Positions 40,020-49,106 of a stretch of DNA of 64,000 nucleotides are shown here, in pieces. Within the stretch, counting starts at the first letter, position 1; every line of letters begins with the position of its first letter. Location: assembly GCF_030816965.1 (NCBI RefSeq), contig NZ_JAUSYQ010000002.1, positions 8,670,001-8,734,000 of the forward strand, written 5' to 3'. The stretch is from Streptomyces canus. Its GTDB lineage: Bacteria > Actinomycetota > Actinomycetes > Streptomycetales > Streptomycetaceae. Position numbers and translations under genes: made by a program. Under the pieces are notes generated by a model. That model saw only the letters and a program-made list of their open reading frames with translations, was not told the DNA's origin and did not search any database.

Positions 40020-40407
40020 TGGCGCGGCGTTGCCGCGGCCGGGTGGGGCAGGCGTCGGCGACGGCGCAGCGCAGCGTGCGGTGCCCGGCAGTGCGGGAGA
40101 TGCTCAGGCGGATCGGGCCTTGGGTGTGCGTGAGTGCGTTCGTGACCAGCTCGCTGACCAGGAGTTCGGCGGTGTCGGTGTGCTCGTGCAGGTGCCATAC
40201 GGCGAGCTGGTCGCGGGTCAGCTCCCTGGCCCGGGCGCCAGCCCGCGTGGCGCGCTCGAGTGGCCAGGAGACCGTCTCGCGGGCGGGTCCGCTCCGGCGG
40301 CTGGCCAGGCGCAGAGCGGCCAGCGCGGCTGCTTTGGTCCGCAGCCGCAGCAGGCGGTTCAGCGGGGCGGGTGCGGCGGGACGGCCGGGGGGTGCGGTGG
40401 GAGTCAT
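40020..40407 (-). pseudogene. Anti-sigma-type ATP-binding protein, truncated duplicate
   Basis: From ATG 40407 this matches the first 130 or so residues of the gene at 10529, through ELLVSELVTNALTHTQGPI and RCAVADACPTRPRQRR. It then diverges; the G box with the HGRG motif is missing. It is part of the 0.69-kb inverted duplication. Confidence 0.8.
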
Positions 40408-40712
40408 GACAGTCCCTGCTCGAGGTGCAGGGCCACAACGCGGGCCATGGCGTGGTTGGGCGCGTCCCGCGACGGACACGGCGGCTGGTGTACAAACATG
40501 GTTGAACCTTCGATCTCCACCGAAAACCAGTGGTGCAAATATCAGATCCTTCGGGCGTCGAGAAGGGGACCCGGAAACTACCTACAACGGCACCTACTTC
40601 TCCGTATCCGGCTGCGAACAGGGCGGCGGGAGCGTTTGCCCGCTGCGGCCAGCACCACCTGCGCAGGCCCGCCGAAGTCCTGCGAGGCCGCAAAGGCCCT
40701 GGACGCCGGGCG
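40020..40712. repeat. 0.69-kb duplication, copy B
   Basis: Reverse complement of 10,224-10,916. Its right edge touches an ISAs1-family end remnant at 40,713. Confidence 0.8.
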
Positions 40713-40741
40713 CAGGGCTTGATCAAGTTCCGTAGCTGTCC
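40713..40741 (-). mobile_element. Right-end remnant of the ISAs1-family element (29 bp)
   Basis: CAGGGCTTGATCAAGTTCCG then TAGCTGTCC is the exact inverted right end of the 1,377-bp element. It is followed at once by the IS6 element. It shows a third copy once stood here and was cut when IS6 arrived. Confidence 0.8.
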
Positions 40742-40745
40742 TGGT

Positions 40746-41606
40746 GGCACTGTCACGTTGGTTGATGGCGTGGGATGATCTTCGGGTTGATCATGCTGGA
40801 GGGGCCGTCCGTGGAGAGCGCACCGCCGTCGTACAGGGGGCACCGGTACCCGGTCGAGATCATCTCCCACGCGGTGTGGCTGTACCACCGCTTCCCCCTC
40901 AGTTTCCGCGAGGTCGAGGAGCTCATGCTCGAGCGCGGAGTGGTCGTCTCCTACGAGACGGTGCGGCGGTGGTGTCTGAAGTTCGGGCAGGCCTATGCCA
41001 ACGCGCTGCGCCACCGGCAACCTGGGCCCGGGGACAAGTGGCACCTGGGCGAGGTCTTCGTCAGGATCAACGGCGAACAGTGGTACCTGTGGCGGGCCGT
41101 CGACCAGGACGGGACGGTGCTGGACATCCTCGTGCAGAACCGCCGGGACAAGGCCGCGGCCAGGCGCTTCTTCCGCAGGCTCCTGAAGAAGACCGGTGCT
41201 GTGCCGCGGGTGATCGTCACCGACAAGCTCCGCTCCTACGGCGCGGCCCACCGCGAGGTCATGCCCTCCGTGGAGCACCGCTCTCACAAGGGCCTGAACA
41301 ACCGGGCCGAGAACAGCCACCAGCCAACGAGGCAACGCGAACGCGCGATGAAGGGCTTCCGCTCCGTCGGCGCAGCCCAGCGGTTCCTGTCCGCGTTCAG
41401 CGGCATCTCACCCCACTTCCGGCCCCGCCGCCATCTGATGACCGCCGTCGACTATCGAGCCGAGATGACCGTCCGCTTCGCGATCTGGGACCAGGTCACT
41501 GGCGCCGCCGTCCAGCCCACCACGCCCTGAGCACCCGGCCGGAACCCGGCCCACCACACCCCGACGCACCGTCAGACACCCACACACCCAACAACGTGAC
41601 AGCGCC
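40746..41606 (+). mobile_element. IS6-family element, copy 2 (861 bp)
   Basis: Same ends and length as copy 1 at 5,244. No target duplication. Sits in the larger duplicated block 40,746-42,293. Confidence 0.85.
40775..41530 (+). CDS. IS6-family transposase, same Asp-to-Gly change
   Basis: Identical in sequence to the protein at 5,273 as far as I compared, including WHLGEVFVRI in place of WHLDEVFVRI. Predicted inactive by the same reasoning. Two copies of a dead transposase in one window argue that the DNA was copied by another route. Confidence 0.85.
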   Translation: MIFGLIMLEGPSVESAPPSYRGHRYPVEIISHAVWLYHRFPLSFREVEELMLERGVVVSYETVRRWCLKFGQAYANALRHRQPGPGDKWHLGEVFVRINGEQWYLWRAVDQDGTVLDILVQNRRDKAAARRFFRRLLKKTGAVPRVIVTDKLRSYGAAHREVMPSVEHRSHKGLNNRAENSHQPTRQRERAMKGFRSVGAAQRFLSAFSGISPHFRPRRHLMTAVDYRAEMTVRFAIWDQVTGAAVQPTTP

Positions 41607-41920
41607 CCCCGCTGCCCCGCCCCGTGTGTTGGACGACTCTCTGTATGAGCACGAAGGTGGTGGTTGGCGACACTCGCGGTGGGCATGAGTGTTGATCTTG
41701 GTGGGCAGTCTGATCTTGCTTCGTGCGCGACGACATGGTGTGCACGAGGTGGAGGTGCGGAGTGCGGTCCACCCCCCTACCCTCACGCTCGCTCATGACC
41801 AACATGATCCCCGACCACCAGAGCCAGGAGAGATGCCCTCCCCAACAGGTTTCTCCAGCCGCCCCCGATCGCCGAGACGCCAAGCGACACCGCGTGCATG
41901 AAGCCGACACCGTGTTCACG

Positions 41921-41954
41921 ACGACCCCGGCGGCCTGACGGCCGCCGGGGTCGT
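41921..41954. terminator. Strong GC-rich hairpin terminator (duplicate)
   Basis: Same 15-bp stem, TGAC loop hairpin as at 6,419. Confidence 0.8.
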
Positions 41955-42293
41955 TTCATCCCGTCCCATCGACAACCACAGCGTCGCCTTGGCGCACACC
42001 TTCAGCGTCGCTCAACACCCGTGCGCAGTGGCCGTGGTGTTCTTCACGTACGGCCCGCGGGACGCGGAGCCGGAGGTGAATGCGTAGCGGTTTGGGTATT
42101 CTCCCCCATTTGCTGCACCGAAACCAACCGACATGCTTGCCTACTGATCGAACCTGCGTGGCGCTTGGATGCCTGCAGGTACGCGGGCCCGACACGCCCC
42201 TCCGACAAAGGTTTGGATCTATGACGCTTTCCCTTCCTCTGCCTATAGCTGCCCCTGCCGACGCCTTGAGGCCGCGCGCGTGCATCGCCGCGG

Positions 42294-42570
42294 TCCAGTC
42301 GCGGGATCCCTTGTACCGATACAAGCAAGAAGCCCCGAATCCCGCCGTTGCCGACGCTGCTCCGCCATCCACCCGCGCACCGCGCTGCCGCAGGCGATCC
42401 CGCCGAGGAGGCCGGTGACCGCCAGGGGCATACCCTCCGGGGTCCTGACCAGGGATTCCGTGACCGGACCACCCGGAATACTGTCCAGGCTGAGGGATGG
42501 TCAGGTCTTTTGTTGTTGGGAGTCAGCTCAGGGTCTCAGAGCGTTGTGGTGAACCGTGCAGCGTTCGAGG
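42294..42570. other. Unmatched 0.28 kb inserted in the duplicated block
   Basis: This stretch separates two pieces that are adjacent at 6.79 kb. The reverse strand can encode PLAVTGLLGGIACGSAVRGW, a hydrophobic Gly/Ala-rich run, but the family is not recognisable. Confidence 0.35.
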
Positions 42571-42597
42571 CAGCTGGGTGGGCTGAGGAGTTCGGAG

Positions 42598-43590
42598 GTG
42601 GTTCAAATCGTCAGATGGTCGATCCGATACGACATGCGAATGCCCGACCTAGGAGGACGATCTCGCGCCGCACAGTACGCGGCCGCGCTGGAGCAAATCG
42701 CCTGGGCGGACCGGCACGGCCGTCCCACCGTGTTCATTCCCGAGCATCATGGCACTTCCGATGGCTATCTGCCATCCCCGCTCACGATGAGTGCGGCGAC
42801 GGCGGCGTGCACCTCCCGAGCGACAATCCTGCCATGCTTGGTGCCGACCCTTCGAGATCCGTTCGCGGTAGCGGAGGATCTTGCTGTCCTCGACCTGATA
42901 TCGGGCGGGCGCACGGAAGTACTTTTGGTCGCAGGTTACCTGCGTCGCGAATTCGCCATGTTCGGCGTCGAATTTGACAAGCGAGGCTCTATTTTTGAGG
43001 ACAAGATCGCGGTAATTCGGCGCCTCCTGACCGGCGACACCGTCACATATCAGGGCCGAACGGGGCAGATCACTCCACTGCCCGTGCAGCGTCCGCCGAA
43101 AATGATTCTCGGCGGCAGTTCCTTGGCGTCGGCCCGACGCGCGGCGGTTCTGGGGGATGGCTACTGGCCGGCTGTCAGCGCCCCACGGCTGCAACAGATC
43201 TACCTGACACTGTGCGATCAGGCCGGTCGACGAGCAGGATTCATTCCGCCACCAACGATTCAGGCGATATTCGTCGCCGAAGATCCAGAACGAGAGTGGA
43301 CACGGATCGGCCCGAGTGTGCTACATGACATGAACGAATACCGAAAGTACTCGGCCTCGACACCAGGAGCCAGTCTATATGCACATCAAACTCTCGACAC
43401 GATAGCCGACGTTCGCAAGACTGGTATGTACCTCGTGGTCACGCCAGCCGAGTGTGTCGAACTCGCGATGTCGCTACTCCCGGAGCAAGGACTGCCGCTG
43501 CACCCGTTGATCGGCGGCCTCGACCCAGACATAGGTTGGTCGAGCCTGGAACTCTTCGCCAACCGTGTACTGCCGGAGCTCGGCGAGTGA
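42598..43590 (+). CDS. Luciferase-like (LLM) flavin-dependent monooxygenase
   Basis: 330 residues from GTG 42598, preceded by GAGGAG; an in-frame GTG at 42556 would add 14 residues of patchwork sequence. WSIRYDMRMPDLGG starts the TIM barrel. FIPEHHGTSDGYLPSPLTM, LPCLVPTLRDPFAVAEDLAV and DLISGGRTEVLLVAGYLR are typical, and PPKMILGGSSLASARRAAVL is the C-terminal signature. Enzymes of this group use FMN or F420 to oxidise small molecules. It may tailor the terpenoid, but it reads in the opposite direction to the cyclase operon. An SDR follows 40 bp on. Moderate GC. Confidence 0.85.
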   Translation: MVQIVRWSIRYDMRMPDLGGRSRAAQYAAALEQIAWADRHGRPTVFIPEHHGTSDGYLPSPLTMSAATAACTSRATILPCLVPTLRDPFAVAEDLAVLDLISGGRTEVLLVAGYLRREFAMFGVEFDKRGSIFEDKIAVIRRLLTGDTVTYQGRTGQITPLPVQRPPKMILGGSSLASARRAAVLGDGYWPAVSAPRLQQIYLTLCDQAGRRAGFIPPPTIQAIFVAEDPEREWTRIGPSVLHDMNEYRKYSASTPGASLYAHQTLDTIADVRKTGMYLVVTPAECVELAMSLLPEQGLPLHPLIGGLDPDIGWSSLELFANRVLPELGE

Positions 43591-43630
43591 CGAGTAGTTG
43601 CACGCGGCTACCGACTGGTCTGGAGGAACG

Positions 43631-44392
43631 ATGAGCATCGACCTGTCAGGACGCACTGCGCTCGTCACTGGAGCCACCAGTGGTATCGGGCGTGCCACCG
43701 CAATGACCCTCGCCGCTGGCGGTGCTTACGTTGTGCTGTCCGGACGTGATGCGGAGCGGGGGAGCGACGTCGTCGCCAAGATCGCCGCTGCTGGCGGCAA
43801 GGCCGACTTTGTGGCGGGCGAACTGTGCGATGCGAGCAGTGCGCGTGCATTGGCCACCTGTGCCTGTGAATTGGGTCGTGGCCACGTGGATGTGCTCGTC
43901 AACAACGCTGGCGTTTTCCCGCTCGGGCCGACCGCAAATACCGAGGAAAGCGATTTCGATGCAGTGCTCGGTCTCAACCTGAAGGTGCCGTACTTCCTGG
44001 TAGCCGAGCTGGCGCCGAAGATGGCCGAACACGGTGGAGGGGCCATCGTCAACGTGTCGACAATGGTCGCGGAGATCGGTATGGCCGGCATGGCGCTTTA
44101 CGGTGCGAGCAAGGCGGCGCTGGAGCTGCTGACGAAGGCATGGACCGCTGAGTTCGGGCCCTACGGCGTGCGGGTCAACGCCGTCGCCCCCGGACCTACT
44201 CGTACCGAGGGAACGGCGCCGCTGGGCCCGGCACTCGATCAGCTGGCGGCAGCCGCCCCTGCAGGCCGGGTCGCGTCGTCACAGGAGATCGCTGACGCCG
44301 TGGCATATCTGGCCAGTGACGCCGCCAGTTTCGTGCAGGGTGTGGTGTTGCCGGTCGACGGTGGCAGGGTTGCCATTCTAAGCAGCGTGTGA
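43631..44392 (+). CDS. Short-chain dehydrogenase/reductase
   Basis: 253 residues from ATG 43631, preceded by GGAGGAACG. SDR features: TGATSGIGRATAMTLAAGG, SGRDAERG (Arg favours NADP), NNAGVFPLG, Ser in VNVSTMVAEIG and YGASKAALELL. C-terminal VLPVDGGRVA. Likely co-transcribed with the LLM oxygenase. Could act on the same terpenoid, or belong to a separate two-gene unit brought in with flanking IS elements. Confidence 0.9.
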   Translation: MSIDLSGRTALVTGATSGIGRATAMTLAAGGAYVVLSGRDAERGSDVVAKIAAAGGKADFVAGELCDASSARALATCACELGRGHVDVLVNNAGVFPLGPTANTEESDFDAVLGLNLKVPYFLVAELAPKMAEHGGGAIVNVSTMVAEIGMAGMALYGASKAALELLTKAWTAEFGPYGVRVNAVAPGPTRTEGTAPLGPALDQLAAAAPAGRVASSQEIADAVAYLASDAASFVQGVVLPVDGGRVAILSSV

Positions 44393-44509
44393 TTGCGCCA
44401 GCCGATGACAGGGCGGTCTTCACCGCGTGGCAACATCTGCCGCCCTTGCTCGGGGGCATGGTGGCGACGCGCTTAGTACTCCAGCAGCACTTTGACGTTT
44501 TCCCTGCTC

Positions 44510-44650
44510 AGGGGCGGTTTGGGTGAGTGTAATGGGCCGGTTGACGACCCGTGTTCTCTTTTCCGGGCCGCCCCTCGATCGTGTGCAGCCGCCGCTGATA
44601 GTGACAGCGTTGGGCGACGGCTTGGCGTCGTCTGCGCCAGTGTGACCGTC
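44510..44650 (-). pseudogene. IS701-family transposase B, detached C-terminus
   Basis: The reverse strand reads LRRSHWRRRRQAVAQRCHYQ then RRLHTIEGR. Joined across the IS5-type element B, with one TCA removed, it continues in frame from HLTSARA at 46,060. This is the C-terminal tail of the IS701-type transposase, not a separate gene. A similar tail is at 59,327. Confidence 0.75.
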
Positions 44651-44756
44651 TCAGTGGGCGGTTCGTGAGTCTATGAGTGGTTCTGGTGTCGCCTGATGGT
44701 GTGAGCGAAGCCGGAACGTTCCGGTCCGGTGCCGGTGGCCTGCTGGGATCGGTGGG

Positions 44757-45605
44757 ATGAGTGAACGCAAGCCGTATCAGAGCGACTTGTCCGACGAGCA
44801 GTGGGCGTTGATCGAGCCGGTACTCACGGCCTGGAAGAACCGGCACCGTTCCGTGAGCGGCCACCAGGGCCGCTATCCGCTGCGGGAGATCGTGAACTCG
44901 ATCCTCTACCAGTCCCGGACCGGCTGTCAGTGGGCCCTGTTGCCGAACGACCTGCCGCCGAAGAGCGCGACGTACTACTACTTCGCCGCCTGGCGGGACG
45001 ACGGCACCGACCAGCAGATCCATGAACTCCTGCGCTGTCAGGTGAGGGAGAGGAACCGGCGATTAGAGGACCCGACCCTGGTGATCCTGGACACCCAGAG
45101 TGTCCGGGCGGCCACCGGGGTCCCCGCGGTCACGACGGGCAAAGACGCCGCGAAACGGATGCCTGGCCGCAAGCGGGGACTGGCCGTGGACGTCCTTGGC
45201 CTGGTCATCGCCGTCACCGTGGTGGCCGCGAGTGTCCACGACAACGCCGCTGGCATCGCTCTGCTCGACCAGGTCGCCGTCGCGGCCGGCGGTTCGGTCA
45301 GCAAGGCCCTGGTCGACCAGGGCTTCAAGAACCAGGTCGTCACGCACGGGGCCGCCCTCGGCATCGACGTCGAGATCGTCCGGCGCAACCCTGAGGAGCG
45401 GGGATTCGTTCCGCAGCCGAAACGGTGGCGGGTGGAGCAGACGTTCGGGACCCTGATACTGCACCGGCGCCTGGTCCGCGACTACGAACACCGCCCGGCC
45501 TCCTCCACCTCACGCGTCTACTGGGCCATGACCCACGTCATGGCCCGTCGGCTCACCGACGCGAGCACGCTCACCTGGCGCGATCCGCAGGTGGCCGGCG
45601 CGTGA
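44757..45605 (+). CDS. IS5-family transposase, element B
   Basis: 282 residues. The N-terminal DUF4096-type domain SDLSDEQWALIEPVLTAWK precedes DDE: VILDTQSVRAATGVPAVTTG (first Asp), KALVDQGFKNQVVTHGAALG (second Asp) and RWRVEQTFGTLILHRRLVRD (Glu). Full length and intact. The stop overlaps the passenger start. Confidence 0.88.
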   Translation: MSERKPYQSDLSDEQWALIEPVLTAWKNRHRSVSGHQGRYPLREIVNSILYQSRTGCQWALLPNDLPPKSATYYYFAAWRDDGTDQQIHELLRCQVRERNRRLEDPTLVILDTQSVRAATGVPAVTTGKDAAKRMPGRKRGLAVDVLGLVIAVTVVAASVHDNAAGIALLDQVAVAAGGSVSKALVDQGFKNQVVTHGAALGIDVEIVRRNPEERGFVPQPKRWRVEQTFGTLILHRRLVRDYEHRPASSTSRVYWAMTHVMARRLTDASTLTWRDPQVAGA

Positions 45606-46018
45606 ACCTCAGCCCCCTCCTTCAGGCGCTCGACCTTCAGGAAGATGCAGCCCGGGCCCTGGCCGGCGATCTCCGCACCCAGATCGACACCCTTCAGACC
45701 CAGCTCCGAGAGGCCGAACTGCGTCTGGAACACCTCGCCATCACCCGCACGACCATCACCGGCCTCGCCGACCGAATCCCGGTCCAGAGCCCCGACCGGT
45801 CAGAGAGCCTGGAGCTGCCCGAGCACCCGGACTACCCGCGCATCCTCGCCGTCTTCAACGACACCACCGGCCCACTGAGGGCCCGCGACATCTGCCAGAC
45901 CCTTGACCTCGAGCTCTTGCCGAAACACATCGAACGCACCCGAGCCAAGATGAAACGCCTGGTCACACTAGGAATCCTCACTGAGGCCGAGCCCGGCACC
46001 TTCAGCAAGAAGCAGTAA
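45602..46018 (+). CDS. IS5-associated passenger protein B: coiled coil plus winged helix
   Basis: 138 residues from GTG 45602, overlapping the transposase stop (GTGA), so translationally coupled. Residues 5-50 (DLRTQIDTLQTQLREAELRL) form a clear coiled coil. The C-terminal 60 residues read PDYPRILAVFNDTTGPLRAR, LELLPKHIERTRAKMKRL then GILTEAEPGTF, and line up with passenger proteins A and C. The linker is short here and has no repeats. It lies inside the element's terminal repeats and so moves with it. Function unknown; DNA or transposase binding is inference. Confidence 0.75.
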   Translation: MNLSPLLQALDLQEDAARALAGDLRTQIDTLQTQLREAELRLEHLAITRTTITGLADRIPVQSPDRSESLELPEHPDYPRILAVFNDTTGPLRARDICQTLDLELLPKHIERTRAKMKRLVTLGILTEAEPGTFSKKQ

Positions 46019-46056
46019 CCAAGTCCGGAACGGACATCAACTCACGAACCGCCCAC

Positions 46057-46942
46057 TCAGGGCGCGTGCACTGGTGAGGTGTTGGTGAACGGCGAGGGGT
46101 GAGTGGACAGTTGCCAGGAGCCGCCGAACTTCTGCCACGGTGAGGGGCGCGAGGCAGGAACCGTTTCTGCTGCCCCTTTTGCCGCGGCGTCGGCGGCCAT
46201 GACGGCCAGGAAGGCGTGCGCCAGCATGGCCAGGGTGATGTGGCGCATCCAGCCGGTGTAGCGGCGGACTTCGTACTGGTCGAGGCCGCACTCGTTCTTC
46301 GCGGCCTGGAAGGCTTCCTCGATGGCCCAGCGCATCCCGGCGACGCGTACGAGGTGCTCGACCGTGGTGCCGAGCGGTGCGTGGGCGAGGTAGTAGGCGA
46401 TCTCTTCGGGCTTGCTGATGCTGCGGCGTGCCAGTGCCCACCGCTGGTGGATCGGCATCTCGCCGTCGAAGTCCTCGATGGATGTGATCTCCAGGGCGGC
46501 CCAGTGGTAGACGCGCGGGCCCTTTGCGCCGTCACCGCACGAACGTTGCTCCCACGCTTCGTCGGGGGCCTGGGAGAAGAGGTGATCGATGCGTCCGAAG
46601 TGCGGCACCTGCTGGGACCTGGGGACCGCGAGCACATATCCCAGACCGGTCTCCTCCAGCATGCGGCGCAGCCGCCACTCCTGGCCGTAGGCCGCATCTG
46701 CGGTCACCCAGGCGATCGGCAGCGGCGAGGCTATCGCCCGCAGCACCATGGCCTTGGCCAGGTCGGGTTTCGTGGCGAAGGCCCGCTCGTCGGGGATGTG
46801 GGCGGCGCGGCAGCGGTCGCGGTCGTCGGTCCAGGACTTGGGCAGATACAACTCCCGGTCCACCAGGGCGCGTCCGCGTGTGGTGGCGTAGGCGGCGAAC
46901 ACGCCGATCTGGCAGTTTTCGGTGCGGCCGGGGGCCCGTATT
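46057..46942 (-). pseudogene. IS701-family transposase B, N-terminus missing and C-terminus split
   Basis: Reading from 46942: GRTENCQIGVFAAYATTRGR, then PIAWVTADAAYGQEWRLRRM (Asp) and GMRWAIEEAFQAAKNECGLD (Glu), an IS701-type DDE core. The C-terminus changes frame near 46,160 and continues as PLTVAEVRRLLATVHSPLAV, where element B cuts it at 46,057. The N-terminal part is replaced by the ISAzo13 end at GRTENCQ, the same relative codon as in IS701 copy A. Confidence 0.8.
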
Positions 46943-47634
46943 TCAATAACTGTCAGCGACGGGTTTCCGCGGGGGTTGTTCGGGCGTGTAGCTGTTCCAA
47001 CGTGCGGGCGGGCGATCCGGGTATCGGCGTGACGAGGATTCTGTGCAGGTCCAGGAGCCGTTTTGCGTCCTGGTACTGGATGGACAGGTTGGTGCGGTTG
47101 ACGCCCAGTAGTTGCGCCCAGGAACGTCATGGTCACCACTCTGCGGCGGCGCAGGATGGCTGCCAGGAGCCGGTGGGTGTGGTCCACGCTGCTGGTCTGT
47201 GGGTGACGGTAGCTGCGCGGGCGGTGGAAGCGTCGCTGGAATGCCGCCTCGGCCAAGGCGTCCCAGAAAGGCTCCGAGACCGCCACCAAATACTCGAAGG
47301 CGATTCGTGACATGCCGGTCAGGGCCGGATCGGTGAGCATCGCGGTCAGGGCCGGGTCGGCCCGGCATGTCGTTGCCGGCGCGTCTGGCGCTCGCGGTGG
47401 AACGGGAGACAGTGTGTAGTTCCAGTCACCGTGGAAGGCATTGGGTGTGATCGCAAGAGCGTGAAACTCGGCGGGTGTCACGCTGATGCCGAGGTCGTAG
47501 CTGCCTGTGTCCAGTTCGGCCGTGATGGTCAGGCCGGTCTTGGTGGTTGTGGCGGCGATGGTCTCGAGGACGACCTGGTAGCTGGTCAGCGGCCGCCCCC
47601 GCCAGTTCGCGGTGATGTGACAGAACATCCGGTG
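46936..47634 (-). pseudogene. ISAzo13-family transposase, 3' exon half
   Basis: From CACCGG at 47634 the reverse strand reads HRMFCHITANWRGRPLTSYQ and ELDTGSYDLGISVTPAEFHA. This completes KWNKIE at 23892. An extra G near 47,120 shifts the frame (TTCCTGGGCG where TTCCTGGCG is expected), and the expected tail NRTNLSIQYQDAKR is then out of frame. The element's right repeat, inverted GGCCCGTATTTCAATAA, ends at about 46,936. Confidence 0.8.
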
Positions 47635-47720
47635 GTGAAGTCGGCCCGGGGCGCGGTCTCGTCTTTCGATCGAGCCGTTTCCCCGGAGCCGCTTCCCGCA
47701 CCCGGCGTGCCGCTCTCACG
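47635..47720 (-). other. Group II intron, 3' end (domains V-VI)
   Basis: On the reverse strand, CGTGAGAGCGGCACG resembles the loop side of domain V. The stretch CGATCGAAAGACG is a tetraloop hairpin of domain VI type, and the intron ends with CCGACTTCAC directly before the exon codon CAC. The opposite end joins ISAs1-family copy 2. It pairs with the 5' part at 23,893-24,496. Confidence 0.65.
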
Positions 47721-49097
47721 CAGGGCGGTTGCAAGTTCCGGGGTCGTGCGGCTGGTCGGGTTGTGACCGGTTGGGGCGCATAGCAGAGCAGGCACGGGCT
47801 TCGTGATCATTGTGGTGTCTAAGCCAGATGATCACGAGGTGGCCCGTGCCTGCTGCTGCATCCTCTCCCATTCCTGCCGTGCTGGTGAAACTGGGTCCGC
47901 TGGACACCGGCCGGATCGCCGACCTGCGCCCCTACTTCGACTCGGTGCCCGACCCGCGCTCCCGGCGGGGCCGGTGGTACTCGCTGACAGCGGTCCTGCT
48001 GGTGTGTGCCTGCGCGGTCGTCTCGGGAGCGAGGAGCATCGATGAACTCGCCGAGTGGGGCCAGCGTGCTTCAAACGCGCTCCTGACAGTGATCGGGATC
48101 CGCCGCCACCTGCTGAGATGGCGGCGCGCTCCGTCACCGGCCACGATCGGCCGTGTGCTGGGGGCTGTTGACGGTGACGCCCTGGACCGGGCGGTGGGCG
48201 CCTACCTGGCCGACCGGCACCGCGCCGCCACCGAACCCGCCCAGGCGCCGTCGCCCTCCGCGTCCGGGCGGCCCCGCGCGATCGCTGTCGACGGCAAAGC
48301 ACTCAAGGGATCAGCCCGTCTCACCGCGACGCGCCGGCACCTGCTCTCCGCGGTCACTCACGGCACCGTCGTGGCCCTCGCCCAGGTGGAGGTTGGCGCG
48401 AAGACGAACGAAACCACACACTTCCGTCCGCTGCTGGCACCCCTGGACCTGACCGGCACCGTCGTCACCTTCGACGCCCTGCACTCGGTCAAGGCAAACA
48501 TCTCCTGGCTGGTCGAGACCAAGAAGGCCCACTACATCGCCGTGATCAAGACCAACCAGCCCACCGCCTACACCCAACTCGCCGCCCTGCCCTGGCAGTC
48601 CATCGCACTCCAGCACACCGCCTCCGGGACCGGACATGGACGCCACGAGTCGCGCTCGATCAAGACCTGCGGGATCGCCGACGGACTCGGCGGAATCGCC
48701 TTTCCCCACGCCCGCCTCGCCATCCGCGTCCATCGCCGCCGCCAGCAGACCGGCCGGCGTGAGACCCGTGAGAGTGTCTACGCCGTCACCAGCCTCGACG
48801 CCCATCAAGCCGGGCCCGCCGACCTGGCCGCCGCGATTCGCGGGCACTGGGGAGTGGAGAACTCCTCGCACCACATCAGGGATGTCACCTTCGCCGAGGA
48901 CACCTCCACCGTCCACACCGGGACCGCACCACGGGCCATGGCGACCCTTCGCAACCTCGCCATCGGCGTGCTGAAAACCCTCGGAGCCGACAACATCGCC
49001 AAGACCACCCGGGCGATCCGCGACGAGCCCCAACGAGCACTCCCCATCCTGGGCATCACCAACGATTCGGACAGCTACGGAACTTGATCAAGCCCTG
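47721..49097 (+). mobile_element. ISAs1-family element, copy 2 (1,377 bp)
   Basis: Same ends and length as copy 1. Left flank is the group II intron 3' end (inverted); right flank is CGGCGAGGC and the body of asparaginase copy 2. Confidence 0.9.
47846..49087 (+). CDS. ISAs1-family transposase, copy 2
   Basis: 413 residues, identical to the copy at 24,622 as far as I compared, with the same catalytic motifs (AVDGKALKGSARL, VTFDALHSVKANI, HWGVENSSHHIRD). Identity of the two copies means they separated recently, or that gene conversion keeps them alike. Confidence 0.9.
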   Translation: MPAAASSPIPAVLVKLGPLDTGRIADLRPYFDSVPDPRSRRGRWYSLTAVLLVCACAVVSGARSIDELAEWGQRASNALLTVIGIRRHLLRWRRAPSPATIGRVLGAVDGDALDRAVGAYLADRHRAATEPAQAPSPSASGRPRAIAVDGKALKGSARLTATRRHLLSAVTHGTVVALAQVEVGAKTNETTHFRPLLAPLDLTGTVVTFDALHSVKANISWLVETKKAHYIAVIKTNQPTAYTQLAALPWQSIALQHTASGTGHGRHESRSIKTCGIADGLGGIAFPHARLAIRVHRRRQQTGRRETRESVYAVTSLDAHQAGPADLAAAIRGHWGVENSSHHIRDVTFAEDTSTVHTGTAPRAMATLRNLAIGVLKTLGADNIAKTTRAIRDEPQRALPILGITNDSDSYGT

Positions 49098-49106
49098 CGG
49101 CGAGGC
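49098..49106. repeat. 9-bp target duplication, half 2 (CGGCGAGGC)
   Basis: Reverse complement of GCCTCGCCG at 25,874; both lie directly outside the right end of an ISAs1-family copy. Confidence 0.85.

Larger units (their letters stand above)
40746..42293. repeat. 1.55-kb segmental duplication, copy B
   Basis: Matches 5,244-6,791 at a constant offset of 35,502. It ends at CATCGCCGCGG. After 276 different bases the sequence CAGCTGGGTGGGCTGAGGAG, which directly follows copy A, reappears at 42,571. Confidence 0.85.
44654..46056 (+). mobile_element. IS5-family (IS1031-like) element B with a passenger gene
   Basis: Inverted repeats GTGGGCGGTTCGTGAGT and its complement bound 1,403 bp. The direct repeat TCA (44,651-44,653 and 46,057-46,059) is the TNA target duplication of this IS group. 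Removing the element restores an IS701 reading frame. Transposase and passenger genes overlap by GTGA. Confidence 0.85.

Noticed and set aside
46057..47628. A single 523-residue open frame
   Set aside because: It is a chance fusion: the first part is the frameshifted ISAzo13 3' exon and the second an IS701 core, joined at a terminal repeat.
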